Of a stretch of 64,000 nt of DNA, positions 1-9,430 are shown in pieces. This stretch comes from Ostreiculturibacter nitratireducens (GTDB taxonomy: Bacteria > Pseudomonadota > Alphaproteobacteria > Rhodobacterales > Rhodobacteraceae). The stretch covers positions 248,001 to 312,000 of the forward strand of contig NZ_JAVQHL010000004.1 of NCBI RefSeq assembly GCF_032670585.1. The letters run 5' to 3'. The position numbers and the translations under genes were made by a program. The notes beneath the pieces were generated by a model that saw nothing but the letters and a program-made list of their open reading frames with translations, was not told the DNA's origin and ran no database searches. Position 1 is the stretch's first letter. The number at the start of each line of letters is the position of its first letter.

Positions 1-489
1 TATCGCGCGCCGAAGTCGCCCGACAACCTGGACGACTACTACTGGTTCTGCCGGGACCACGTGCGCGAGTACAATCTGAAATGGAACTTCTTCCAGGGCA
101 CGACCGAGGAGGAGTTCCAGGATTTCATTGACAAGGACCGCGTCTGGGGCCGGCCCACGAAGCCCTTCGGCAAGAAGGGCGAGGAAGACCGCGCATGGTC
201 GCGGCTGGGTGTGGACGACCCGTTGCAGATCCTCGGCGCGAACGGGACGCAGAACCCCGGCAAGAGTTCCGGCGTCACCCGGAAACTGCCGCCGACCGAA
301 CGCAAGGCCATCGAGATCCTCGAGGCGCGCGACCATTGGACGCGCACGGAGATCCGCAAGCAGTACAAGAGCCTCGTGAAGGATCTGCACCCCGACATGA
401 ACGGCGGCGACCGCTCGGACGAGGACCGGCTGCAGGAGGTCGTCTGGGCCTGGGACCAGATCAAGGACAGCCGCAATTTCCGCGACTGA
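1..489 (+). CDS. J-domain (DnaJ-like) protein, 5' end outside window
   Basis: The frame is open from base 1, so only the C-terminal 162 residues are visible. The last part is a J domain: a basic helix followed by the HPD tripeptide encoded at 388-396, then a helix ending in WAWDQIKD. The HPD loop is what stimulates the ATPase of DnaK-type Hsp70s, so this is likely a co-chaperone. It is not DnaJ itself, because the J domain is C-terminal and there is no Gly/Phe or zinc region. The N-terminal part is an acidic, aromatic segment that I associate with Rhodobacterales J-domain proteins. It lies 150 bp upstream of cobS on the same strand. A GTG at 61 is only an internal codon. Confidence 0.85.
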   Translation, partial: YRAPKSPDNLDDYYWFCRDHVREYNLKWNFFQGTTEEEFQDFIDKDRVWGRPTKPFGKKGEEDRAWSRLGVDDPLQILGANGTQNPGKSSGVTRKLPPTERKAIEILEARDHWTRTEIRKQYKSLVKDLHPDMNGGDRSDEDRLQEVVWAWDQIKDSRNFRD

Positions 490-500
490 ACGGCGCCTCG

Positions 501-520
501 CGCGCCCGGCGACGGGCGCG
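501..520 (+). terminator. GC-rich hairpin after the J-domain gene (weak terminator candidate)
   Basis: A 7-bp perfect stem (CGCGCCC/GGGCGCG) with a 6-base loop begins 12 bases after the stop codon. No T-run follows, so intrinsic termination is uncertain. Confidence 0.3.
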
Positions 521-640
521 GACCCGGGGATGGCCAGGGAGGTTGCAGGGCCGTCGATTTCGGCCCTTCCCCTTGCGCCTGTCCCATATATGCTCCATCT
601 AGCTTTGATTGACGCGCGCCCCTTCGGGGCAGTTTGACGA

Positions 641-1627
641 ATGGCGGACACGATGCTCGACACCAATCAGAAACCCACCGAAGAAATCTCTGTCCGGGAG
701 GTCTTCGGCATCGACACGGACATGAAGGTGAAGGGCTTCGCCGAGCGTAGCGATCGTGTGCCGGACATCGACCCGACCTACAAGTTCGACCCCGACACGA
801 CGCTGGCGATCCTCGCGGGCTTTGCCTACAACCGCCGGGTCATGATCCAGGGCTATCACGGCACCGGGAAATCGACCCACATCGAACAGGTCGCGGCGCA
901 TCTGAACTGGCCCTGCGTGCGGGTGAACCTCGACAGCCACATCAGCCGGATCGACCTGATCGGCAAGGACGCGATCAAGCTCCGCGACGGCAAGCAGGTG
1001 ACCGAGTTCCACGAGGGCATCCTGCCCTGGGCGCTCCGGAACCCGACCGCCATCGTCTTCGACGAATACGACGCTGGCCGCCCCGACGTCATGTTCGTAA
1101 TCCAGCGCGTCCTGGAACACGACGGCAAGCTCACGCTTCTGGACCAGAACGAGATCATCACACCCCACCCCGCCTTCCGCCTCTTCGCGACGGCGAACAC
1201 CGTGGGCCTCGGCGACACGACGGGCCTCTATCATGGCGTCCAGCAGATCAACCAGGCGCAGATGGACCGCTGGTCCATCGTCGCGACGCTGAACTATCTC
1301 AGCCATGACGCCGAGGCGACGATCGTTCTGGCGAAGAACCCGCACTACAACAACGAGAAGGGCCGCAAGACCATCAACCAGATGGTCACCGTCGCGGACC
1401 TGACGCGGACGGCCTTCATGAACGGCGACCTGTCCACGGTCATGAGCCCCCGAACGGTCATCACCTGGGCCCAGAATGCCGAGATATTCCGCAGCGTGGG
1501 CTACGCCTTCCGGCTGACCTTCCTCAACAAGTGCGACGAACTCGAGCGCCAGACCGTCGCCGAGTTCTACCAGCGCTGCTTCGACGAGGAACTGCCGGAG
1601 AGCGCGGCGAGCCAGAGCATCCGGTGA
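641..1627 (+). CDS. cobS: Aerobic cobaltochelatase subunit CobS
   Basis: AAA+ ATPase subunit of the aerobic cobalt chelatase. With CobT it forms the ATP-driven ring that helps CobN insert Co2+ into hydrogenobyrinic acid a,c-diamide. The 328 residues carry a Walker A motif GYHGTGKST at about 71-79 and a Walker B-like FDEYDAG at about 140-146. They also carry the N-terminal segment (EISVREVFGID) typical of CobS. cobT follows 61 bp downstream on the same strand, which is the usual alphaproteobacterial pair. cobN is not in the window. A small hairpin (GCCCC-TTC-GGGGC) sits just upstream of the ATG. Confidence 0.96.
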   Translation: MADTMLDTNQKPTEEISVREVFGIDTDMKVKGFAERSDRVPDIDPTYKFDPDTTLAILAGFAYNRRVMIQGYHGTGKSTHIEQVAAHLNWPCVRVNLDSHISRIDLIGKDAIKLRDGKQVTEFHEGILPWALRNPTAIVFDEYDAGRPDVMFVIQRVLEHDGKLTLLDQNEIITPHPAFRLFATANTVGLGDTTGLYHGVQQINQAQMDRWSIVATLNYLSHDAEATIVLAKNPHYNNEKGRKTINQMVTVADLTRTAFMNGDLSTVMSPRTVITWAQNAEIFRSVGYAFRLTFLNKCDELERQTVAEFYQRCFDEELPESAASQSIR

Positions 1628-1688
1628 TGGCGGACCGCTCGTTCCCAAGCGCCGTGACGCGGCGCGGACGGAGGGGCGAGCGTTCCGG

Positions 1689-3569
1689 ATGGCAGCGATG
1701 ACCAAACCCAGCGACAACCCCGCGGAACCATTCAAGAAGGCGCTCGCCGAAGCGACCAAGACGCTCGCCGACGACCCGGAGCTTTCCGTCTCCTACTCCG
1801 TCGACCCGCCGGGCATGACGGCCGAGACGATGCGCCTGCCGCAGGTGTCCCGCCGCATGACGCGGGAAGAGGTGCTGATCGCGCGAGGGACGGCTGATGC
1901 CTTCGCGCTTCGCCATCGGCACCACGACGCGAAGATCGCGCAGAAATACGCCCCTAAGGGCCAGATGGCGCGCGACCTCTACGAGGCGATGGAAGCCGCC
2001 CGCTGCGAGGCGGTCGGCGCTCGTGACATGCCCGGAACGCTCGGCAACATCGACGCCAAGATCGCGAACGAGGCTGAACGGCGCGGCTATTCGCAGATCC
2101 GCTCGACGCAGGACGCGCCGCTGGCTCAGGCCGCGGGCTACCTCGTGCGCCATCTCGCCACCGGCCGCCCGCTGCCCGGCGGCGCGGCGAATGTCATGGA
2201 CCTTTGGCGGCCCTTCATCGAGGAGCAGGCCGGCGGCACGCTGGAGAACCTCGACGATGCTCTCGCCGACCAGGCGGCCTTCGCGCGCCTCGCGCGGCAG
2301 GTGATCGCGGATCTCGGCTATGGCGACCAGCTTGGCGATGACCCCGACGCCCAGGACGAGGACGAGGGAGACAGCGAGCAGGCCGAGGAAGAACAGGAAT
2401 CGGGCGACAGCCAGCAGCGCGAGGAAGAGCAGGAGGACGCCGAAGCCTCGCCCGAGCGCAGCCAGGAAGAGCAGCAGGACAGCTCGCAGGCCCAGGTGGC
2501 GCTCGACGACCTGGCCGATCTCGAAGAAGCCGAGGAAGCCGAGCTTCCCGAGGGAGAAGCGCCGCTCGAACCGCCGCCCCCCGCCCCGCATTCCGAGGCG
2601 GACCCGGCCTACAAGGTCTTCGCGACCGATTTCGACGAGGAAATCCGGGCTGAGGACCTTGCCGAGCCGGCCGAACTCGAACGTCTGCGCGCCTATCTCG
2701 ACCAGCAGCTCGAACCCTTGAAGGGCGCGGTGTCGCGGCTGGCGAACAAGCTCCAGCGCCGTCTCCAGGCGCAGCAGAACCGCAGCTGGGAATTCGACCG
2801 CGAGGAAGGGATCCTCGACGCGGGCCGCCTTGCGCGCGTCGTCGCGAACCCGACGACGCCTCTTTCGTTCAAGGTCGAGAAGGACACGGACTTCCGCGAC
2901 ACGGTGGTGACGCTTCTGCTCGACAACTCGGGCTCGATGCGTGGGCGCCCGATCTCCATCGCCGCGGTCTGCGCGGACGTTCTCGCCCGCACGCTTGAAC
3001 GCTGCGACGTGAAGGTCGAGATCCTCGGTTTCACGACCCGTGCCTGGAAGGGCGGGCAGTCGCGCGAGCGCTGGCTCAGTTCCGGCCGCCCGCAGCAGCC
3101 GGGTCGCCTCAACGACCTGCGCCACATCATCTACAAGGGCGCCGACGCTCCCTGGCGGCGGTCGCGCGAGAACCTCGGCCTGATGATGAAGGAAGGGCTC
3201 CTGAAGGAAAACATCGACGGCGAGGCGCTGGAATGGGCACACCGCCGGATGCTGATGCGCCGCGAGGCGCGGAAGATCCTGATGGTGATCTCGGACGGGG
3301 CGCCGGTGGACGACTCGACGCTTTCCGTCAATCCGGCGAACTACCTCGAAAAGCACCTCCGCGACGTGATCTCGATGGTTGAGCGCAGGAAGCTCGTCGA
3401 GCTGATCGCCATTGGCATCGGCCACGACGTGACGCGCTATTACCAGCGCGCGGTGACGATCACCGATGCGGAGCAGCTGGCCGGCGCGATGACCGAACAG
3501 CTTGCCTCGCTCTTCGATACCGACCCGCGCGCGCGCGCGCGTTTCGTGGGCATCAAGAAGGCGAGCTGA
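1689..3569 (+). CDS. cobT: Aerobic cobaltochelatase subunit CobT
   Basis: Partner of CobS in the aerobic cobalt chelatase. The 626 residues have the expected build. There is an N-terminal helical region, then a very acidic Glu/Gln/Asp-rich stretch at about 215-300. A C-terminal von Willebrand A domain carries the metal-binding DNSGSM motif near residue 412. The start at 1689 has a GAGGGG ribosome site 12 bases upstream; an ATG at 1698 is possible. A 16-bp alternating CG run near the 3' end encodes an Arg-Ala repeat. Length and architecture match the family. Confidence 0.96.
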   Translation: MAAMTKPSDNPAEPFKKALAEATKTLADDPELSVSYSVDPPGMTAETMRLPQVSRRMTREEVLIARGTADAFALRHRHHDAKIAQKYAPKGQMARDLYEAMEAARCEAVGARDMPGTLGNIDAKIANEAERRGYSQIRSTQDAPLAQAAGYLVRHLATGRPLPGGAANVMDLWRPFIEEQAGGTLENLDDALADQAAFARLARQVIADLGYGDQLGDDPDAQDEDEGDSEQAEEEQESGDSQQREEEQEDAEASPERSQEEQQDSSQAQVALDDLADLEEAEEAELPEGEAPLEPPPPAPHSEADPAYKVFATDFDEEIRAEDLAEPAELERLRAYLDQQLEPLKGAVSRLANKLQRRLQAQQNRSWEFDREEGILDAGRLARVVANPTTPLSFKVEKDTDFRDTVVTLLLDNSGSMRGRPISIAAVCADVLARTLERCDVKVEILGFTTRAWKGGQSRERWLSSGRPQQPGRLNDLRHIIYKGADAPWRRSRENLGLMMKEGLLKENIDGEALEWAHRRMLMRREARKILMVISDGAPVDDSTLSVNPANYLEKHLRDVISMVERRKLVELIAIGIGHDVTRYYQRAVTITDAEQLAGAMTEQLASLFDTDPRARARFVGIKKAS

Positions 3570-3675
3570 CCGAGGTTGAGCGGTCGCCGCAGGCGCCGCT
3601 TGCCCCGCCCGAAGTAGACTTGCTAGGAATGTCGCGCGGACCCCGGTCCGGGCCCATTCCCTTGGAAAGTCACCG

Positions 3676-5484
3676 ATGTTTCAGACCTTCGAAACCACCG
3701 CCCGGCCGGAGCAGGGCCCCCCGCGTCTCGCAAGGCTCCGCGCCGCGCTGGAGGAAGCGGATCTCGACGGGTTCGTGATCCCGCGTGCCGACGCACATCA
3801 GGGCGAATACGTCGCGCCACACGACGAGCGCCTCGCCTGGCTCACCGGCTTCACCGGTTCGGCGGGCTTCTGCATCGTCCTTCCGGGGAAAGCCGGGGTC
3901 TTCATCGACGGCCGTTACCGCACGCAGGTCAAGGCGCAGGTGGACCTTGCGCATTTCACGCCCGTTCCCTGGCCCGATGTGAAGCCCGGACCCTGGCTGA
4001 AGGAAGAACTGCCGAAGGGCGGAAGGGTCGGCTTCGATCCCTGGCTTCACACCCGAAAGGAAATCCACGAAATCGAGAAGTCGCTCGATGGAACGGGGAT
4101 CACGCTCTCGCCGACGAGGAACTTCGTCGACGCGATCTGGGCGCATCAGCCCGACCCGCCGCTTGGCCCGGTTGCGATCCACCCGATCGAATTCGCGGGC
4201 GAGGAAAGCGCCTCCAAGCGGGCTCGGCTCGCTGAAGGTCTGCGCGCCGCAGGCCAGCGCGCCGTCGTGCTGACGCTGCCGGATTCGATTTCGTGGCTGC
4301 TGAACATCCGCGGCGCTGACGTGCGTCGGAACCCGGTCGTCCACGCCTTCGCGATCCTCTTCGACACCGGCCACCTCACGCTCTTCATCGCGCCGGAAAA
4401 GCTTTCGGACGCCGTCCGCGCCCACCTCGGCAGGGAGGTGACGATCCGCCCGCCGCTGGCGTTCGAACCCGCCCTGCGCGGCCTGACCGGCCCCGTGCGC
4501 GTCGACGAGGGGAGCGCCCCCCTGCAGGTCGCGCGCGAGTTCGAAGAGGCCGGGATCGAGATCCAGTGGGACGAAGATCCCTGCCTTCTGCCCAAGGCCA
4601 GGAAGAATGCGGCCGAGATCGCCGGCAGCGTCGAGGCGCATCTTCGCGATGCGGCCGCGATGGTCGAGTTCCTCGCCTGGTTCGACGACCGCGCGCCGAA
4701 GGGGGGGCTGAGCGAGATCGAGGTCGTGACCGAACTCGAGAACTTCCGCCGCGCCTCGAACGCGCTGCGTGACATCAGCTTCGAGACGATCTGCGGTTCG
4801 GGCCCAAACGGCGCGATCATGCATTACCGCGTCACGGAGGATACCAGCCGCGAACTCGCGCCGGGCGAGATCGTTGTCATCGATTCCGGCGCCCAGTACC
4901 TCGACGGCACGACGGACATCACGCGGACGGTGGCCGTCGGCACCCCCTCGCCCGAGCACGTCACCTGCTTCACCCGCGTTCTCAAGGGCATGATCGCCAT
5001 TTCCCGCCTCCGCTGGCCCAAGGGCCTCGCGGGCCGCGATCTGGACCCGTTCGCGCGCCACGCGCTCTGGCTCGCGGGTCAGGATTTCGACCACGGCACG
5101 GGCCACGGCGTCGGGGCGTATCTTTCGGTCCACGAAGGGCCGCAGCGCCTTTCACGCGTTTCGCACGTGCCGCTTGAACCCGGCATGATCCTGTCGAACG
5201 AACCCGGCTATTACCGGGAAGGAGCATTCGGTATAAGGATCGAGAACCTTGTCGTCGTCGAGGAGGCGCCCGATCTCCCGGGCGGCGATGCGCATCGCAA
5301 GATGTATGCCTTCCGCACGCTGACCCACGTGCCGATAGACCGCCGCCTGATCGATCCGGCGGCGCTTTCGGAGGAGGAACGCGTGTGGCTCAACGACTAC
5401 CACGCCGGGGTCTTCGAACGGATCGCCCCGCGTGTGACCGAAGCGGCGCGAGCATGGCTCGCCGAAGCCACAGCCGCGATCTGA
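3676..5484 (+). CDS. pepP: Xaa-Pro aminopeptidase (M24B family)
   Basis: Metallopeptidase predicted to remove the N-terminal residue from peptides with proline in second position. The 602-residue length fits the three-domain eukaryote-like aminopeptidase P. Two N-terminal creatinase-like domains precede the C-terminal pita-bread domain. Metal ligands are visible: Asp residues in IDSGAQYLDGTTD (about 402-414), the His of HGTGHG (about 473-478), Glu in NEPGYY (about 510) and Glu in IRIEN (about 523). It is a soluble, probably cytoplasmic enzyme. A DUF427 gene follows 39 bp downstream and may be cotranscribed. Confidence 0.92.
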   Translation: MFQTFETTARPEQGPPRLARLRAALEEADLDGFVIPRADAHQGEYVAPHDERLAWLTGFTGSAGFCIVLPGKAGVFIDGRYRTQVKAQVDLAHFTPVPWPDVKPGPWLKEELPKGGRVGFDPWLHTRKEIHEIEKSLDGTGITLSPTRNFVDAIWAHQPDPPLGPVAIHPIEFAGEESASKRARLAEGLRAAGQRAVVLTLPDSISWLLNIRGADVRRNPVVHAFAILFDTGHLTLFIAPEKLSDAVRAHLGREVTIRPPLAFEPALRGLTGPVRVDEGSAPLQVAREFEEAGIEIQWDEDPCLLPKARKNAAEIAGSVEAHLRDAAAMVEFLAWFDDRAPKGGLSEIEVVTELENFRRASNALRDISFETICGSGPNGAIMHYRVTEDTSRELAPGEIVVIDSGAQYLDGTTDITRTVAVGTPSPEHVTCFTRVLKGMIAISRLRWPKGLAGRDLDPFARHALWLAGQDFDHGTGHGVGAYLSVHEGPQRLSRVSHVPLEPGMILSNEPGYYREGAFGIRIENLVVVEEAPDLPGGDAHRKMYAFRTLTHVPIDRRLIDPAALSEEERVWLNDYHAGVFERIAPRVTEAARAWLAEATAAI

Positions 5485-5523
5485 AGCGCGGCAGCAACAT
5501 TGAACGTAACGAGGGAGAAACGG

Positions 5524-5865
5524 ATGCTCGACGAAATCAGGATACAGAAGTCCCAAGGCACCTGGGTCGTCCGCGCGGGCGGCGCGGTGCTTGCCGAAAC
5601 GGCGGCGGGGCTCGAACTGTCCGAGCCCGGAAAGGCTCCCGCCATCTACTTCCCGCAATCGGACGTGGCGATGGCCTTCGTCGAGCGTTCCGCCACCCGC
5701 AAGGAGAGCCCGGAGGCGGGTGAGGCGAGCTATTTCACGATCGTCACCGAAAGCGGCGACATTCCCGACGCCGCCTGGACCTACGAGACGCCGAAACCGG
5801 GCTTCGAGGCGCTCGCGGGCTGCCTGACATTCGATCCCGAAAAGGTCGTGGTCGAGCGTCTCTGA
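5524..5865 (+). CDS. DUF427 domain protein
   Basis: A 113-residue protein consisting of one DUF427 domain. It is recognised from the pattern of a short beta-rich fold with VLAET near the start, YFPQSDV in the middle and the closing FDPEKVVVERL. The function of the family is unknown. I chose the ATG at 5524 over the one at 5500 because GAGGGAGAA lies directly upstream of it and the domain begins at MLDEIRI. It ends 21 bp from the convergent ClC gene. Confidence 0.85.
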   Translation: MLDEIRIQKSQGTWVVRAGGAVLAETAAGLELSEPGKAPAIYFPQSDVAMAFVERSATRKESPEAGEASYFTIVTESGDIPDAAWTYETPKPGFEALAGCLTFDPEKVVVERL

Positions 5866-5886
5866 CCTCTGCGAACGGCGGCGACC

Positions 5887-7584
5887 TCAGGAATGCTCCT
5901 CCGCCGCCGTTTCGGCCAGCGCCCGGTTGTAGGCCCTGAGCGCATCGACATGGAACAGGGCGCCGAGCAGTTCCGGCGCCTCGCCCTCGCCCTTCACCCG
6001 GATCACCGGCAAGTAATCGGCACCCGTCCGGTCGAAGAGCGGCATCGCCGCTTCGAGCGTCCGCGTGTCGCCGATGAAGGTCCCTTCCTCGATCAGTTCC
6101 CAGCAACGCTCCTCCGGTGCCGCGCGCTCGGCGTCCTTGGAACGCATGGCGCGGGTAACGCGGACCGTCGACAACAGGTAAGCCTGCGGCCCCGCTGCGA
6201 GACGGATCCCGCGCCGTTCAATCTGCGTGAGGAAGAAGGACCGGTCCACCAGCCGCGACGCGAGGGCGGTGGAAAGCGATACGGCCGTCATGACCGCAAG
6301 GCCCGTCTGCCAGTCGCCGGTCAGTTCGAACACGATGAGCGTCGTCGAAATCGGCGCGCCGAGCACCGCCGCCGCGACCGCCCCCATCCCGGCGAGCGCG
6401 TAGAGCGTGGGGGAACCCGACATCTCGGGCACGATCGCCGTGGCGATCAGACCGAAGGAAAGCCCGGTAAGCGAACCGAGGACGAGCGCGGGCGAAAACA
6501 TTCCGCCGCCCATCCTGCCCCCCAGCGTCACCGCCACGGCGAACGCCTTCACGATCGCGAAGACAACCGCCTCGCGCAGCAGAAGCCCCCCGGTCAGCGC
6601 CGAGGAGGTCGTTTCGTAACCCACGCCGATAATGTGCGGGAACGGGATCGCAATCGCCCCAAGGATGGCACCGGCAAGCGTCGGACGCAGCCAGCGCGGC
6701 ATGCCGGTGCGTGACTGAACCAGGTTCCCGAAATCGTCGGCAAGGAATACCGCCCGCATCAGCGCCACCGCCGCGAGGCCCGAAACGATGCCAAGGATCA
6801 GGAAAGCCGGGAGTTCCGCGTAAAAGGCAAGGTCCCCTGCCCGCGTCAGCGTGAACTCCGTCACGCCGCCGAATTCCATCCGGTTGATGACGGTCCCCGC
6901 GACAGATGCGATGGCGATCGGCGCGAAAGCGTGGACGGCGAAGTGTCTCAGCACCACCTCCAGCGCGAAGATCGCGCCCGCGATCGGCGCGTTGAAGCTT
7001 GCCGACACGGCGGCGGCCACCGCGCAGCCCAGCAGGTCCCTGCCCGTCACCCCGCTCGCGTTGATCCGGTTGGAGACCCAGGAAGAGATCACGGCGGCCA
7101 GGTGCACGACCGGTCCTTCCCGACCCGACGACCCGCCCGTGGACAGCGTGATGAGCGAAGCCAGGGCCGAGGCGAGACCCGCCCGCTTCTCCACGCGCCC
7201 GTCATTCAGGGCCGCGCCCTGGATCACGTCCGCGACGGCCCTGACGCGCGCGTCCGGCGTGAACCTGTCGAGGATCAGCCCCACCACGAGACCGCCGAGG
7301 ATCGGGATCGTGAGCACCCACCACCACGGCAGCGTCTTGGCAAAAGAGGCAAGCCGCACGTCGTCCGTGCCATAGACCGCCGTCTGGATCCAGGAAATCC
7401 CAAGCCGGAAGCCCAGTGCAGCGAACCCGGCCGCGACCCCGATCAGGAGAGCCATGAACCAGAACTGCGCCTGGTTCGGCCCCTCCCGGCGCATCACGGC
7501 AAGCCCACGCGCTATATGCGCACGCGCCTCGGCAAGGGCCTGCGCGATCGGGGATGCGTCGTTTTCCGCCATCGGGCTCCGCAT
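5887..7584 (-). CDS. ClC-type chloride channel/antiporter with C-terminal CBS region
   Basis: Polytopic inner-membrane protein of the ClC family, expected to move chloride or another anion, either in exchange for protons or as a channel. The 565 residues include the selectivity-filter sequence GSSGREGP near residue 155. Its Glu is the gating and proton-coupling glutamate of the family. The segment FNAPIAGAIFALE and many hydrophobic helices also fit. After about residue 465 there is a soluble tail that looks like a CBS pair, which usually binds adenine nucleotides. Start MRSPMAEN at 7584 or MAEN at 7572. It is encoded alone, between two plus-strand genes. Substrate and mode cannot be decided here. 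Confidence 0.88.
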   Translation of the reverse strand: MRSPMAENDASPIAQALAEARAHIARGLAVMRREGPNQAQFWFMALLIGVAAGFAALGFRLGISWIQTAVYGTDDVRLASFAKTLPWWWVLTIPILGGLVVGLILDRFTPDARVRAVADVIQGAALNDGRVEKRAGLASALASLITLSTGGSSGREGPVVHLAAVISSWVSNRINASGVTGRDLLGCAVAAAVSASFNAPIAGAIFALEVVLRHFAVHAFAPIAIASVAGTVINRMEFGGVTEFTLTRAGDLAFYAELPAFLILGIVSGLAAVALMRAVFLADDFGNLVQSRTGMPRWLRPTLAGAILGAIAIPFPHIIGVGYETTSSALTGGLLLREAVVFAIVKAFAVAVTLGGRMGGGMFSPALVLGSLTGLSFGLIATAIVPEMSGSPTLYALAGMGAVAAAVLGAPISTTLIVFELTGDWQTGLAVMTAVSLSTALASRLVDRSFFLTQIERRGIRLAAGPQAYLLSTVRVTRAMRSKDAERAAPEERCWELIEEGTFIGDTRTLEAAMPLFDRTGADYLPVIRVKGEGEAPELLGALFHVDALRAYNRALAETAAEEHS

Positions 7585-7663
7585 GGATGGTCGGGCAGTG
7601 TTCTGGGGCTTCCCCGGACCGCCCGCCTGGCCTAGGGTCCCCGCGTCACGAAGGAGAACGACA

Positions 7664-9037
7664 ATGCCGATCCCCGAAGCATTACAGGAGCTTCACTCCC
7701 TCTTAGGCAATAGGCTCTCGCGCTCCAAGCCCGATCTCGCCGCCCACAGCGCGAATGAAAGCTACTTCGACCTGACTCCCCCTGATGCCGTAGCCTTCCC
7801 AGAGTCGACCGCCGAGGTCGCCGAGATCGTGAAGGTCTGCGCCCGCCACGGCTGCCCGGTCGTCCCCTGGGGCGCCGGCACCTCGCTCGAAGGCCACGCG
7901 CTCGCCGTCCGCGGCGGGGTGAGCCTCGACATGTCCCGCATGAACGGCATCCTCGCCATCCATCCCGAGGACATGCAAGCCGTGGTCCAGCCCGGCATCA
8001 CGCGCGAGGCACTGAATACCGAATTGCGCGCCACGGGCCTCATGTTCCCCGTCGACCCCGGCGCGAACGCCAGCATCGGCGGCATGGCCGCGACGCGCGC
8101 CTCCGGCACGACCGCGGTCCGCTACGGCACGATGCGCGACAACGTCCTCGCGCTCGAGGTCGTTCTCGCCGACGGGCGCGTGATCCGCACCGGCAGCCGC
8201 GCGGCCAAGTCCTCCTCCGGTTACGACCTCACGGGACTCTTTCTCGGCTCCGAAGGCACTCTCGGCATCATCACCGAGCTCACGCTCCGCCTGCATGGCC
8301 AGCCCGAGGCGGTTTCCGCCGCAACCTGCGCCTTCGCCGATTTCGCACATGCCGTGGACACGGTGATTGCCACGATCCAGTCCGGTATCCCGATGGCGCG
8401 GATCGAGTTCATGGACGAGGCGGTGGCGCGCGCCTTCAACGCGCAGTCCGGCGCTTCCATGCCGGAAATGCCGCATCTCATGGTGGAATTCCACGGCTCC
8501 CCCGCCGCCGTCGCCGAACAGGCGGAACGGTTTGGCGAAATCGTTGCCGAAATGGGCGGGGCAGAGTTCCAGTGGGCGACGACGACCGAAGCGCGCAGCG
8601 CGCTCTGGAAGATGCGCCACCACGCCTACTGGTCCTGCCTCGCGCTTCGGCCCGGCGCGATGGGGCTCGTCACCGATATCTGCGTGCCGATCTCGCGCCT
8701 CGCCGAAGCGGTCCGTGGAACCCGCGCAGACATCGACGCCTCCGGGCTCCAGGGTCCGATCCTTGGCCACGTGGGCGATGGCAATTTCCACGCGATCCTT
8801 CTGGTCGAGCGCGGCAACGCCGGCGAACTGGCCATCGCAAAGGCGCTCGCCGAGCGGATGGCGGACCGGGCGCTCCGCATGGGCGGCACGATCACCGGCG
8901 AACACGGCGTGGGCATGGGCAAGCGCGGCCTGATGCGGGCCGAACACGGAGACGCCTGGGACGTTATGGCCGCCCTGAAGGCGACGCTCGACCCTGCCGG
9001 AATCCTCAACCCCGGAAAGATCGTGGGGGGCAACTGA
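7664..9037 (+). CDS. FAD-linked oxidase, D-lactate/glycolate dehydrogenase type
   Basis: Flavoprotein of the FAD_binding_4 plus FAD-oxidase C family (GlcD/Dld group), likely oxidising a 2-hydroxyacid such as D-lactate. The 457 residues contain the PCMH FAD-binding signature PWGAGTSLEGH at about 67-77, then PGANASIGGM. The C-terminal domain has HVGDGNFH and the closing GEHGVGMGK. The true start is the ATG at 7664, with AAGGAG at 7651-7656; an upstream extension of the open frame overlaps the divergent ClC gene and is not coding. Its stop overlaps the next gene by one base, so the two are probably coupled. D-lactate dehydrogenase (cytochrome) is the best guess. Confidence 0.85.
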   Translation: MPIPEALQELHSLLGNRLSRSKPDLAAHSANESYFDLTPPDAVAFPESTAEVAEIVKVCARHGCPVVPWGAGTSLEGHALAVRGGVSLDMSRMNGILAIHPEDMQAVVQPGITREALNTELRATGLMFPVDPGANASIGGMAATRASGTTAVRYGTMRDNVLALEVVLADGRVIRTGSRAAKSSSGYDLTGLFLGSEGTLGIITELTLRLHGQPEAVSAATCAFADFAHAVDTVIATIQSGIPMARIEFMDEAVARAFNAQSGASMPEMPHLMVEFHGSPAAVAEQAERFGEIVAEMGGAEFQWATTTEARSALWKMRHHAYWSCLALRPGAMGLVTDICVPISRLAEAVRGTRADIDASGLQGPILGHVGDGNFHAILLVERGNAGELAIAKALAERMADRALRMGGTITGEHGVGMGKRGLMRAEHGDAWDVMAALKATLDPAGILNPGKIVGGN

Positions 9038-9423
9038 TGCTGTCTCAGCCAGAGGGCTTCGCCCGCGCCTTTGCAGAGGCCTGGTCCGCCCGCGACGCAG
9101 AGGCGATTGCCGCACTCTTCGCCCCCGATGGCGACTTCCTGACCCTCACCGGCGCCTGGGCGGAAGGGCGCGAGGCCATCGCCCGCACCCTCGCCGCCGA
9201 GTTCAAGGGCGCCTTCGCGCGCACGAAGCTCGTGACGGGTCGGATGAAACTGCGGCCGCTCGGCCCGCATGCCGCTGTGGCGATGCAGCGCTTCGTACTG
9301 TCCGGTCTCCTGGATGCCCAGGGGCGGGATGTCGGGCGTCATGGCGCGGTTCTCACGGCGACGCTTCTGGCGGGGAAGGACGGCTGGCTGGTCGCCGCGG
9401 CGAGTTTCTCGGCCGAGGGCTGA
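9037..9423 (+). CDS. SnoaL-like / DUF4440-type small protein
   Basis: A 128-residue cone-shaped alpha+beta barrel protein of the NTF2/SnoaL superfamily. It is judged from the N-terminal helix ending in AWSARDAEAIAALF, followed by APDGDFLTLTG and the alternating strand pattern to the end. Members include isomerases, hydrolases and binding proteins, so no reaction can be assigned. The ATG overlaps the TGA of the upstream FAD-oxidase gene, implying translational coupling. Converges with recN 7 bp away. Confidence 0.75.
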   Translation: MLSQPEGFARAFAEAWSARDAEAIAALFAPDGDFLTLTGAWAEGREAIARTLAAEFKGAFARTKLVTGRMKLRPLGPHAAVAMQRFVLSGLLDAQGRDVGRHGAVLTATLLAGKDGWLVAAASFSAEG

Positions 9424-9430
9424 CCAAGGA

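Noticed and set aside
1524..3425. A 633-codon minus-strand open frame over cobT.
   Set aside because: Antisense to a well-supported cobT with an intact VWA domain; the translated product has no recognisable domain.
3526..3541. A 16-bp alternating CG run (Z-DNA-prone or microsatellite).
   Set aside because: It lies inside cobT and encodes a plausible Arg-Ala stretch. It could be slippage-prone but there is no evidence of a function.
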